Origin: DASXZH01 sp036502005
Lineage (GTDB): Bacteria > Armatimonadota > Fimbriimonadia > Fimbriimonadales > Fimbriimonadaceae
Length of the DNA stretch: 28,020 nt
Reading direction: 5' to 3'
Assembly: GCA_036502005.1 (NCBI GenBank)
Contig: DASXZH010000006.1
Span: 1 to 28,020 of the forward strand
Every line of letters begins with the position of its first letter. Within the stretch, counting starts at the first letter, position 1. Under the pieces are notes generated by a model. It saw only the letters and a program-made list of their open reading frames with translations. It was not told the DNA's origin and made no database searches. Shown here in pieces: positions 8,088-15,806 of the stretch. The translations under genes and the position numbers were made by a program.

Positions 8088-8668
8088 CTTACGCCCTTTG
8101 GCTCTTTCTAGGCAAACACTTGCGGACCTTGTCCGCCCTTGTTTATTCATGCATTGGGATCTGCTTGGTTTGCGCTGGGTTTTGGTGCACGAAGTCGCTT
8201 TTCATGCTTCCCCAGATCAAGGCGGCCAAGTCGGCTGCCAAGTCAAAAAACGCAGCACTGATGGTGGCACTCAGAAACGTTCAGGATCAGAAGCTGATAC
8301 CAGCGGCACGAGCGCCCAGCGCGGATTCACAAGTAGTTTCGGCGGTGGAAACTCAATTGGAAAACTTGGCCCACGAAGAAGGGTGTAAGGTCGCCCAATT
8401 TAGCGCGCAACCGGCCCCAACAGCCTACATGAGCCATTTTGGAGTTGACGGTACCGGCTACATGATGTATAGCGCGAAGTTCACCCTGAACGGGAATCTC
8501 GCCAATGTCCTAACGATCCTTCAACAGCTCACCGAGGGCTCCGTTCCTTTCGAGTTCGGATCTATTAATTTCACGCCTGTCCCCAGCGCCGATCCCAAAG
8601 CCCCCGTAAGCCAAGTCAGCGCGGTTGTTGAAGTGGACCCCATAACGAAGCCAGGAGCTAGCTCATGA
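8084..8668 (+). CDS. pilO: Type IV pilus alignment protein PilO-like
   Basis: The 194-residue protein has a short cytoplasmic N-terminus, one membrane helix (about 16-38, with three cysteines) and a periplasmic part with a helical segment and a ferredoxin-like C-terminal domain (FTLNGNLANVLTILQQL near 130-150 is typical of PilO). PilO pairs with PilN in the inner-membrane alignment complex. It overlaps pilN and the next gene through ATGA junctions, so translation is probably coupled. Assignment rests on topology, the PilO-like helix and the gene order. Confidence 0.82.
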   Translation: MTYALWLFLGKHLRTLSALVYSCIGICLVCAGFWCTKSLFMLPQIKAAKSAAKSKNAALMVALRNVQDQKLIPAARAPSADSQVVSAVETQLENLAHEEGCKVAQFSAQPAPTAYMSHFGVDGTGYMMYSAKFTLNGNLANVLTILQQLTEGSVPFEFGSINFTPVPSADPKAPVSQVSAVVEVDPITKPGASS

Positions 8669-9357
8669 AAACCGGAGATCCCAAAAAGGCGGCCGTCCTT
8701 GGAGCGGTGGCCCTCATTATCGTCGGCGTCGCGATCTTTCAAATTATTCCTAAGCCGCACAGCGCGCCTACGGCGGAAGTCGCTCGAGCTGAGGGCCAAG
8801 TCGTTGCCACGACCGAAAAGAAGACGACGGCAGCTTTGCCAACAACCTTAACTTCGCAGCCCTTTGCCAAACCCAAAATTCCACCGCCTGTTGCACCGCC
8901 GTTACCTTCTACGGCCATTAGGGTGAAGCGACTAACGGGTGGGCGCACGTCCGGCCCCATGGGCAACGTGCCCCCCTTTGAACCCACCGGTGAGGAGTTG
9001 GCCAACGCGAAAGTTAGTCCCGATGGAACCTCATCATTGCCGGATGCTTCAGGAAAGCAATCCCCTGCCGGTGGCACCCAGACCGGCGCAATTGGAATGC
9101 CCCCTGGTGAAAATACGGGGAACAGCCAACAACTAAAGGGAGAGCCACCAAAAACTCTCACATTCAACGGCGTGATGGAGGTCCACGGAAGAACTGCGAT
9201 GATAACGGTAAGTGACAAGCCAGACGACGTCCGCGAATGCAAAGTTGGATCGAAGGTTGCCGGCTACACAGTTATAAACATCACTGCGGACACCCTCATT
9301 CTGCACCGCGATAAAACCACGCTGAAGTTCACCGTGGGGAGCAGCCATTCTTTATGA
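8665..9357 (+). CDS. PilP/GspC-like inner-membrane linker protein
   Basis: The 230-residue protein has an N-terminal membrane helix (about 8-28), a long low-complexity linker rich in Pro, Ala, Thr and Gly (30-160), and a compact beta domain at 164-230 (TLTFNGVMEVHGRTAMITV and TVINITADTLIL). That is the PilP/GspC arrangement, in which the beta domain binds the secretin. Classical PilP is a lipoprotein, but no lipobox is present here, so the protein is anchored by a helix as in GspC. Its place between pilO and the secretin, with ATGA overlaps on both sides and AGGAG before its start, supports the role. The symbol is withheld because the resemblance is structural. Confidence 0.7.
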   Translation: MKTGDPKKAAVLGAVALIIVGVAIFQIIPKPHSAPTAEVARAEGQVVATTEKKTTAALPTTLTSQPFAKPKIPPPVAPPLPSTAIRVKRLTGGRTSGPMGNVPPFEPTGEELANAKVSPDGTSSLPDASGKQSPAGGTQTGAIGMPPGENTGNSQQLKGEPPKTLTFNGVMEVHGRTAMITVSDKPDDVRECKVGSKVAGYTVINITADTLILHRDKTTLKFTVGSSHSL

Positions 9358-11297
9358 TTTATCCTCTCCTTCTGCTGTCGATTTGGCCTCAAAACGATGC
9401 TAGCCAAGGCGCTCGCATCACTCAGCTTTTGGCTCCCAAAGTTACGGTATCGCAGCCCATTTCCCACTTGCGAGATTATTTTGACGCGCGCAGCCTGGTT
9501 CCCGGAGTTCCCATCTTCTTATCTGCTCCGGCTGTAACTCCCCAGTTTGATGCTGTAAAGGAGTTTGCCCTTCTTCCTTCAATTTTAAAACCGCGAACAT
9601 TGTCGCCTGCATCGGCAAAGGTCGCCGAATCTAAGCCCGCTGTACCGAGACCTGGTGCCGCCAAACTGATTGCCACAAAACGTCCTCCCGAAAAGAAATC
9701 GGTTGTGGCAGCACGAACACCGGAAGTCAAGCCTGCGGTTACACCGCTGGTTGTCACAAAACTTGTAAGGCCTAAGACTGTAATCGAGATCCCTGCCAAC
9801 TCACCGATAGCAACAGGCCTCTCGGCTGCGACTGAAGTTGCGCTTGCAGATCCGAAGGCTGGCAACATCCCGTCAGACGTGCCAAAAACGGTCGTGATGG
9901 CCGAATCGGTTTCGCGCGTTCTGCCCACAGCAGAAACCGATGCCACCCAGAACCAGGGAAACTTTTCCGTTGCAAAGGCCGTTCATGCCGCTAAGGCAAT
10001 TGCCTCCGGTAATTCAGCGAATGCCGTTACACCGGGTGTGACGCCTGGCACCAAGGTCGAAGACGTTCCAGTTTCTTTAAACATGGTTAAAGCCCCATTT
10101 CGGGCCCTTTTAGACCAGTTGATGCGACAAACCGGCGCGGACATCCTGCTTCTGGCAGACAGTGCACCGGATATCACCATAAAGGTGACCAAGCACCGCT
10201 TTATCGACACCCTTTCCGATATGTGCGTTCTCGCAAACCTCTCCTATTTGAAAGTTAACAACGAATACGTGGTTGGAGCAGACGACAAGTTAAAGTCCGC
10301 CTATCCCGTCGCCTACGCTCTTGCTCATCCAGCACCGGTTAAGGCACAAGCACCCGAGATCGTTACCGTTACCTACAACACGAACTACTGCGACGCGCAA
10401 AAACTGGCCGATACGCTCGCTAAGGAGTTCAAACCTGATGAACTGACAATGCTGGTGGCACCATCCGTTGCGCAGACATCTCTCGGCACTTCCGACACAA
10501 GTTCCTCCACCGGCGTTCAGGCGGCCGTGATGGACAATAAGGATGCCAAGAACAGCCGTATCCTTCTATTGCGGGGCCCGAAAGAAACGGTTGATACCGC
10601 CGTGAGCCTGCTCAAGGCGATGGATGTTCGCCCCCCGCAAGTGAACATCTCCGTGACCATCAACGATATGTCGATGGACGCGGAAAAGAACTTGGGTCTT
10701 CAGTGGCAGCTCCCACAACTAACCCTGAATCAACAGCAAGGAAGCGGTTTCGGCACCTTTTCGGTGGCCCCCCTCTCATTCAACGCAACAATGAACGCGT
10801 TACAAACGCAGGGTCTGGATAAGCTTCTCGCTTCGCCCAACATTACGGTCCAGGATGGCCAGCGGGCGTACATTCTCGTTGGACAGCGCTTGGAATTTCC
10901 GGTCGTTTCCTCTTACAACCAGAATGGAACGCCCATCTTTAACGTGGACGAAGAGCGAGTCGGTATCTACCTTCAGGTCAGCGTCTGGATTTCGAACGAC
11001 GGCAAGGTGAAGCTTGACCTCTACCCGCAAGTTTCGACCGTAACCAGCTTCATAAATGTAAACGGAGGCAGCTATCCGCAAATCTCGACTCGAGAGGCTC
11101 AGACCAGCCTTACCGTTGAAAGCGGCCACACCATCATCATCGGCGGCCTGATCCACGATGAGGATGTCGCGAACTTCCAGCAGGTTCCATGGCTGAGCAA
11201 GATCCCGATCCTCGGAGAGCTGTTCAAGAACAGCAACAAAACTCACACCAAAGATGAAGTGATCATTACGATTACCCCGACCATCGACCCTAAATAG
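9354..11297 (+). CDS. pilQ: Type IV pilus secretin PilQ
   Basis: The 647-residue protein starts with a short hydrophobic export signal, followed by a low-complexity region to about residue 235 rich in Ala, Pro, Val and Lys. Then come an STN/N0-like domain (about 238-310), an N1-like domain (335-425) and the secretin barrel domain (427-642). Diagnostic stretches are NLGLQWQLP, LLASPNITVQDGQRA, VESGHTIIIGGLI and VPWLSKIPILGELF at 611-624. Secretins form the outer-membrane channel for pili or substrates, implying a diderm envelope. No AMIN domain is visible. The start overlaps the PilP-like gene by ATGA and the stop is one base from the pilB ATG. Confidence 0.93.
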   Translation: MIYPLLLLSIWPQNDASQGARITQLLAPKVTVSQPISHLRDYFDARSLVPGVPIFLSAPAVTPQFDAVKEFALLPSILKPRTLSPASAKVAESKPAVPRPGAAKLIATKRPPEKKSVVAARTPEVKPAVTPLVVTKLVRPKTVIEIPANSPIATGLSAATEVALADPKAGNIPSDVPKTVVMAESVSRVLPTAETDATQNQGNFSVAKAVHAAKAIASGNSANAVTPGVTPGTKVEDVPVSLNMVKAPFRALLDQLMRQTGADILLLADSAPDITIKVTKHRFIDTLSDMCVLANLSYLKVNNEYVVGADDKLKSAYPVAYALAHPAPVKAQAPEIVTVTYNTNYCDAQKLADTLAKEFKPDELTMLVAPSVAQTSLGTSDTSSSTGVQAAVMDNKDAKNSRILLLRGPKETVDTAVSLLKAMDVRPPQVNISVTINDMSMDAEKNLGLQWQLPQLTLNQQQGSGFGTFSVAPLSFNATMNALQTQGLDKLLASPNITVQDGQRAYILVGQRLEFPVVSSYNQNGTPIFNVDEERVGIYLQVSVWISNDGKVKLDLYPQVSTVTSFINVNGGSYPQISTREAQTSLTVESGHTIIIGGLIHDEDVANFQQVPWLSKIPILGELFKNSNKTHTKDEVIITITPTIDPK

Positions 11298-11298
11298 A

Positions 11299-13008
11299 AT
11301 GAATCTAGATCGCTCGATTGGTGAAATCTTTGTCGAAGAGGGCTACGTTACTCGTGAAGAGCTTCTAGGGATTTTAGGGCAGCGCGAGAATACTCTGGAG
11401 CCCATTGGCGACCTGCTCGTTCGCCTTGCCAAGATTTCGGAAAAGCAGAAACTGAAGTGCGTGGGCCTTCAGATGGGTGTGCCTTTTGTAGACTTGGCCC
11501 GAATCGAGATCGAACCGACCTCGTCTAGAATCATTCCTCACGCTGTTGCCGTTCGCCTCCTTTCGATTCCGATTGAAAGAACCGAGGTTGCCGCCAGCGT
11601 GGCCATGGTCAATCCGCTTGACCTATCCGCCATCGACGAGCTTAGCGCTCTCACCGGGCTTGAAATCGACCCCCTGCTGGCGACCGATGAAGACGTTCGC
11701 GATGCTATCTTCCGATGCTTTGGGGCTTACGACGATCTTGGTGAACTGGTCGGCGAAGCCGTTCGAGGCATCGATTCTGAGGGGCTGCGCGTCACCGGTC
11801 CGGACGAAGAAGAAGAGCAGGTCAACGTTGTTGAACTTAAAGAGGCTGTTGAAGGCGCGCCCGTCATCAGACTCGCCAACGCTCTTATGTTGCGTGCAAT
11901 CCAGATGCGAGCGAGCGATATCCACATCGAGCCTCATCAGAGAAAAGTGCGCGTCCGCTTCCGAATCGACGGACTTCTCCAGGAAGTCATGCTCGTGCCA
12001 AAAGATCTTCAGCACCCCCTGATTTCTCGTATCAAGATTATCGCCAGCTTGGATATTGCCGAGCGCCGTATTCCCCAGGATGGCCGCTGTACGCTCGTTA
12101 CTGGCCAGGGCCAATTCGACTTCCGAGTTTCGACCTTCCCAAGCGTGTTCGGCGAGAACGTGGTTATCCGAATTCTGGACAAGTCCTCAGCCATGATGGA
12201 CTTGGGCAAGCTTGGAATCGCGGAAGACATGATGGAGCGGCTGCAGGCGAAACTGGTCGAACCGCAGGGGCTCATCATCGTTAACGGGCCCACCGGTTCA
12301 GGAAAAACAACGAGCCTTTACGCTTCGCTGCACTACATCAACAAAATATTCCGAAACATCATCACTATCGAAGATCCTGTGGAGTATCAGCTCGATGGAA
12401 TCGTGCAGGGGAACGTTAATGTCCGCGCGGGCGTTACCTTCGCCGCCGGACTACGTTCGATCCTTCGCCAAGACCCCGACGTTATTCTGATCGGAGAAAT
12501 CCGAGACGCAGAAACGGCTTCTATCGCCGTTGAATCGGCTCTTACCGGCCACTTGGTTCTTAGCAGCTTGCACGCCAATGATAGTGCGGGCGCCATTACG
12601 CGATTGGTTGAAATGGGTATTGAGCCGTTCCTTTTGAGCTCAAGTCTTACATGCAGCGTGGCCCAACGCTTGGTAAGGACGATTTGCCCCAAGTGCCAGG
12701 AAATCTATTCACCGGAACCGGCAGCTCTTGAGTTGCTCGGTCTTCCTGCGGACCACCTTTACCGGAAAGGAAAAGGGTGTGATAACTGCGCCAAAACGGG
12801 TTACCGTGGGCGGCTTGGCGTTTACGAGATTTTGGAAGTCAACTCGGAGATCCGCCGACTGATCGTAGCCGGAAAAGCATCGGATGAGATTCGCCATGCA
12901 GCAGAAAGGTCCGGAATGATGAGCTTGCGCCTAGATGCGAGGTTGAAAGTTTTGGCCGGATATACCACCGTCGAAGAAGTTCTTCGCGTGACCTCAGACG
13001 GAAGTTAG
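11299..13008 (+). CDS. pilB: Type IV pilus assembly ATPase PilB (GspE family)
   Basis: The 569-residue protein has an N-terminal GspE_N/MshEN-like region (1-150) and a full secretion ATPase core: SDIHIEPH at 206-213, Walker A GPTGSGKT at 330-337, the Asp box ITIEDPVEY at 355-363, Walker B VILIGEIRD at 395-403, the His box around GHLVLSSLHAND at 417-428, and a zinc-type tetracysteine CPKC (463-466) and CDNC (494-497). It powers pilus extension at the inner membrane. MshEN regions can bind cyclic-di-GMP, which would fit the HD-GYP and PilZ neighbours, but I did not verify binding residues. Two bases separate its stop from pilC. PilB and GspE differ little in sequence; pilM next door favours PilB. 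Confidence 0.93.
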   Translation: MNLDRSIGEIFVEEGYVTREELLGILGQRENTLEPIGDLLVRLAKISEKQKLKCVGLQMGVPFVDLARIEIEPTSSRIIPHAVAVRLLSIPIERTEVAASVAMVNPLDLSAIDELSALTGLEIDPLLATDEDVRDAIFRCFGAYDDLGELVGEAVRGIDSEGLRVTGPDEEEEQVNVVELKEAVEGAPVIRLANALMLRAIQMRASDIHIEPHQRKVRVRFRIDGLLQEVMLVPKDLQHPLISRIKIIASLDIAERRIPQDGRCTLVTGQGQFDFRVSTFPSVFGENVVIRILDKSSAMMDLGKLGIAEDMMERLQAKLVEPQGLIIVNGPTGSGKTTSLYASLHYINKIFRNIITIEDPVEYQLDGIVQGNVNVRAGVTFAAGLRSILRQDPDVILIGEIRDAETASIAVESALTGHLVLSSLHANDSAGAITRLVEMGIEPFLLSSSLTCSVAQRLVRTICPKCQEIYSPEPAALELLGLPADHLYRKGKGCDNCAKTGYRGRLGVYEILEVNSEIRRLIVAGKASDEIRHAAERSGMMSLRLDARLKVLAGYTTVEEVLRVTSDGS

Positions 13009-13010
13009 TT

Positions 13011-14252
13011 ATGCAGCTTTTCAAATACAAGGGCTACGATGTTGACGGCAAAAAGATCGAAGGTGAAATCACCGGCATCACGATCGACGAAGTCGAACGC
13101 AAAGTAACGGCCCAGGCTGTCACCATCATTTCGATTATTCCGGCCGGCGCGGCTCGCGGTGGCGCTGCCGCTTCTTCGGGCGACGCCGAGGCGGGCGGGT
13201 TTAAACTCGGTCGCAAGAAATTCTCAGATGCTGATTTAGCGGTTGTTCTTAGGGACCTGGCCGTTATGGCCCAAACCGGTGTGCCGTTTGTGGAAGCTCT
13301 CGACGCCGTAATTGAAACGGCTCGAACGCACCAGATTCAAGAAGCTCTTATAAGGTTTAAGTCAGAGATCGTAGGCGGAAAGAGCCTTTCCGCAGGTATG
13401 AAGGCAGCCAACAACCTGTTCCCGGTATTGGTCTGCGATATGGTTAAGATCGCGGAAGAAGGCGGCCGCTTGGACCGGGCGCTGGATAGCGCCGCTGCTT
13501 ATGTCGAGCGCGCGGCAGATCTTAGACGAAAGGTCATGAACGCTCTCCTTTACCCAATCGTTTTGACGGTCATTGCGGGCGGCACGGTGGTCATCATGGT
13601 CATGTTCGTGATGCCCAAGTTCGCCGACATCTTTACAAAGATGGGCGTTGCCGTACCGGCAAGCACGAGGGCCGTTCTCGATCTGGGCATCTTTATGAAA
13701 GGACATCCCTTTCAACTGCTTTTTGGGGTGATCGGGTTCGTTGTGGGTCTCAAAATGATCCTGCGCTTGCCCACTGTGAACCGGTTCATTTTTTCCTTTT
13801 TAATGAGAGTGCCCGTTCTTGGTGATCTTATGAAAAAGCTGGCACTATCGCGTTCTTGCCAGTCAATTGCCACACTCTTGAACAGTAACGTTGCCATGCT
13901 TGCCGCTTTGGAGCACGGCGCGAAAGTGGCCGGCAATCCCATTTTGCGTGACGCCATCAACAACGCCAGGACTTCGGTGGAACGCGGCTCGCCGCTTTCC
14001 GATTCCCTTAAAGAGACAAAGGCTTTTCCTCCAACTCTTGTGCGAATGGTTGCCGTTGGTGAGCGGACAGGCCAACTTCCGCTGTTGATGAACAACACGG
14101 CAGCTCATATGGAAGAAGAAGTGGACGGAAAGCTTAAGGCTCTCATTTCCATCGTTGAGCCCGTTATGATCGTTGTGATGGGAATTATCGTTGGCGGCAT
14201 CACGATGTCGATCATCATCCCGATGTATTCGATCGTCGAGAACGTCCATTAG
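13011..14252 (+). CDS. pilC: Type IV pilus inner-membrane platform protein PilC (GspF family)
   Basis: The 413-residue protein matches GspF/PilC: N-terminal YKGYDVDGKKIEGEI, then two T2SSF repeats. The first begins near FSDADLAVVLRDLAVMAQTG (about 68-87), the second near LALSRSCQSIATLLNSNV (about 277-294). Hydrophobic segments lie near 168-200, 226-250 and 380-405, and MVKIAEEGGRLDRAL and MVAVGERTGQLP are the paired family motifs. PilC is turned by PilB to add pilin subunits. It is the last gene of the operon. No intrinsic terminator follows, and a toxin-antitoxin module starts 92 bases later. Confidence 0.94.
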   Translation: MQLFKYKGYDVDGKKIEGEITGITIDEVERKVTAQAVTIISIIPAGAARGGAAASSGDAEAGGFKLGRKKFSDADLAVVLRDLAVMAQTGVPFVEALDAVIETARTHQIQEALIRFKSEIVGGKSLSAGMKAANNLFPVLVCDMVKIAEEGGRLDRALDSAAAYVERAADLRRKVMNALLYPIVLTVIAGGTVVIMVMFVMPKFADIFTKMGVAVPASTRAVLDLGIFMKGHPFQLLFGVIGFVVGLKMILRLPTVNRFIFSFLMRVPVLGDLMKKLALSRSCQSIATLLNSNVAMLAALEHGAKVAGNPILRDAINNARTSVERGSPLSDSLKETKAFPPTLVRMVAVGERTGQLPLLMNNTAAHMEEEVDGKLKALISIVEPVMIVVMGIIVGGITMSIIIPMYSIVENVH

Positions 14253-14284
14253 CGGGACGTGTCTTGAACCCATCTCACCTGTGA

Positions 14285-14344
14285 AACTTATTTAAAATGA
14301 TAATATAACTTATCGTTTTGCATAAGGTTGATGTACAATGAGTT
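14285..14344 (+). promoter_or_regulatory. AT-rich promoter/operator of the higBA module
   Basis: TACAAT at 14334-14339 is a good -10 hexamer and ends five bases before the higB GTG, so the transcript would be nearly leaderless. Upstream, AACTTAT occurs twice with 22-base spacing (14285-14291 and 14307-14313), and CTTAT (14309-14313) pairs with ATAAG (14322-14326) as an inverted repeat with an eight-base gap. These are plausible HigA operator half-sites for autorepression. No convincing -35 is seen. Confidence 0.5.
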
Positions 14345-14650
14345 GTGAGGGTTGTGTCACCGAAAAGGTTGAAAGAATTTCAACTTGAGACTCCGACGGT
14401 AGCGATTCCCCTCGGAATATGGCTTCAAGAAACGATAAAAGCAGAGTGGGCGACATTTGCCGAGCTAAAAGCATCGTTCCCCCAAGCCGACCTCGTTAAA
14501 GGCAGCGATAGAGTGGTGTTTAATATTAAAGGAAACCATTACCGCCTAATTGCCGCCGTTGATTTTGTAAGGCACGGTGTATTGATTCGTTGGTTTGGGA
14601 CGCATGCCGAGTACAGCAAGTTGACATTAAAGGAGATGCAAACAATTTGA
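14345..14650 (+). CDS. higB: HigB-type mRNA interferase toxin
   Basis: The 101-residue protein matches HigB of the RelE superfamily: MRVVSPKRLKEF at the start, LGIWLQETIKAEWATFAEL, then the core RVVFNIKGNHYRLIAAV and the C-terminal IRWFGTHAEYSKL, the GTHAEY block being diagnostic. HigB toxins cut mRNA on the ribosome. The GTG start is chosen because HigB proteins normally begin with M-R-V-I/V. No ribosome site is seen, but a -10 lies just upstream, suggesting leaderless translation. The antitoxin gene follows and overlaps through TTGA. Length is normal and key residues look intact, so it is probably an active toxin. Confidence 0.93.
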   Translation: MRVVSPKRLKEFQLETPTVAIPLGIWLQETIKAEWATFAELKASFPQADLVKGSDRVVFNIKGNHYRLIAAVDFVRHGVLIRWFGTHAEYSKLTLKEMQTI

Positions 14651-15285
14651 GCACCGTAACTGTAAAGCCGATTCGAACCGAAGCCGATTACGATGAAGCA
14701 GTCACTCGAATTGAGCTCGTATGGGGATCGGCGGAGGGCACACCGGAGGGTGACGAACTCGACGTTTTGCTAGATCTGGTTGCAGCTTACGACGCTAAGC
14801 ACCGACCCCGTCTGCCTCTCCACCCACTAAAGGTGATTCACTCGCGGATGGAAGATCTTCGCCTCAAAGGAAAAGATGTTGCCTCAAGAATCGGCATGAA
14901 GCATGAGAATCTTAGCGCAATCCTAAATGGCAAGCGCCCTCTAACGCTGAAGACGCTCCTGCCTCTAGCTTACGTGTTAAGCATAGGACCTGAGCTACTT
15001 ATCGGCCCGACTCCAAAGGTAGCTAGAATGCACCTTGCGGAGATGCTTAAAGAATGTCTTGTCAATCCGGATGAGGCGCGATTGCTTTTAAACGATGCTT
15101 GGCTTAACTCGCCAACGGCTTTTACTGTTGAAGGAAGCCAATTTCTTATTCACAACCGTTTCGCTCCGGGACATGTTGCCCTAAAGACCAAATCGAAGGC
15201 TGCTGCAACAACAATTGCCGACGCTGCCGAACTGTTCGCCTACGTAAACAAGATTAGACGCGATATGCTTGATCCAACCGGGTGA
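14647..15285 (+). CDS. higA: HigA-type antitoxin with extra C-terminal region
   Basis: The start is a TTG overlapping the HigB stop, preceded by AAGGAG eleven bases upstream, giving 212 residues. Residues 6-60 match the usual HigA N-terminus (VKPIRTEADYDEAV, GTPEGDELDVL, AAYDAKH) and 67-112 form an XRE-like helix-turn-helix (DVASRIGMKHENLSAILNGK, RPLTLKTLLPLAYVL). HigA binds and neutralises HigB and represses the operon. Ordinary HigA of this type ends near residue 120. Here about 90 more residues follow (121-212), with a predicted helix-strand-helix pattern (EMLKECLVNPDEARLLLNDA, QFLIHNRFAPGHVALKT, TIADAAELFAYVNKIRRDML) that I cannot assign. A longer frame open from 14590 lies inside higB and is not the real start. 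Confidence 0.87.
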   Translation: MSTVTVKPIRTEADYDEAVTRIELVWGSAEGTPEGDELDVLLDLVAAYDAKHRPRLPLHPLKVIHSRMEDLRLKGKDVASRIGMKHENLSAILNGKRPLTLKTLLPLAYVLSIGPELLIGPTPKVARMHLAEMLKECLVNPDEARLLLNDAWLNSPTAFTVEGSQFLIHNRFAPGHVALKTKSKAAATTIADAAELFAYVNKIRRDMLDPTG

Positions 15286-15324
15286 AACTCCGTAGCCCCG
15301 TGAGTGCGACATATCAGTTCGCGG

Positions 15325-15336
15325 TAACCTTGCTTC
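15325..15336 (+). promoter_or_regulatory. TANNNT-type -10 six bases before a start codon
   Basis: TAACCT at 15325-15330 is followed after six bases by the ATG at 15337, and no ribosome site is present. The spacing matches a leaderless-transcript promoter and repeats the pattern seen before higB, priA and the glycoside hydrolase gene. The hexamer alone is a weak match. Confidence 0.3.
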
Positions 15337-15771
15337 ATGCTCCTTTCCACAATCGCCGCGTCTCTGCTCTTGCTATCTCCACAACATAAGCTTTCCCAAA
15401 GTAAAGGGCCCGACATTGTGAAGAGCACGCACTGGGTTCTCGGAAAGGTTGTAGGATTTGAAGTCGGCGATTTTGAACATGTGATCATCGAGACAAAGGG
15501 CAAACACAAAGACTCCTACTTTGTCGGCACCTTGCTGCTGGACGATTATATGGCCTTCTACGCGAACCGCATCGGGCGGTTCAAGGTGCGGTCTGTCGAT
15601 ACTTACATAGAGCAGGCGGGTGGGAGGCAACTGGTTGACCAGGTAAGCGATGCCATTGTCGGCCGGGTGTCGTTTAACTTGTGGTCGAAGTCTCTTGAGG
15701 TCCACCATACGAAGGAGCAGATCGACGCCAAGTTCAGGCCGCTTGTGGATAAGCTCACCAAGAAGTCTTAA
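15337..15771 (+). CDS. Small secreted protein of unknown function
   Basis: The 144-residue product begins with a short hydrophobic segment (MLLSTIAASLLLL), read as a signal peptide. The mature part is mixed alpha/beta with VLGKVVGFEVGDFEHVIIET, LLDDYMAFYANRIGRFKV and a charged C-terminal helix (KEQIDAKFRPLVDKLTKK). I recognise no family. Coding reality is supported by the export signal, by the length free of stops and by a composition typical of a folded domain. There is no ribosome site before ATG. It lies 36 bases before the DUF1460 gene on the same strand and may be transcribed with it. Confidence 0.65.
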   Translation: MLLSTIAASLLLLSPQHKLSQSKGPDIVKSTHWVLGKVVGFEVGDFEHVIIETKGKHKDSYFVGTLLLDDYMAFYANRIGRFKVRSVDTYIEQAGGRQLVDQVSDAIVGRVSFNLWSKSLEVHHTKEQIDAKFRPLVDKLTKKS

Positions 15772-15806
15772 TCCGCTCTGGAAGTAAACTAAGGGGACAG
15801 AACACT

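Noticed and set aside
14590..14646. Longer HigA reading frame starting inside higB
   Set aside because: The extra residues do not resemble HigA. The TTG at 14647 has an AAGGAG site and gives the typical four-base overlap with higB.
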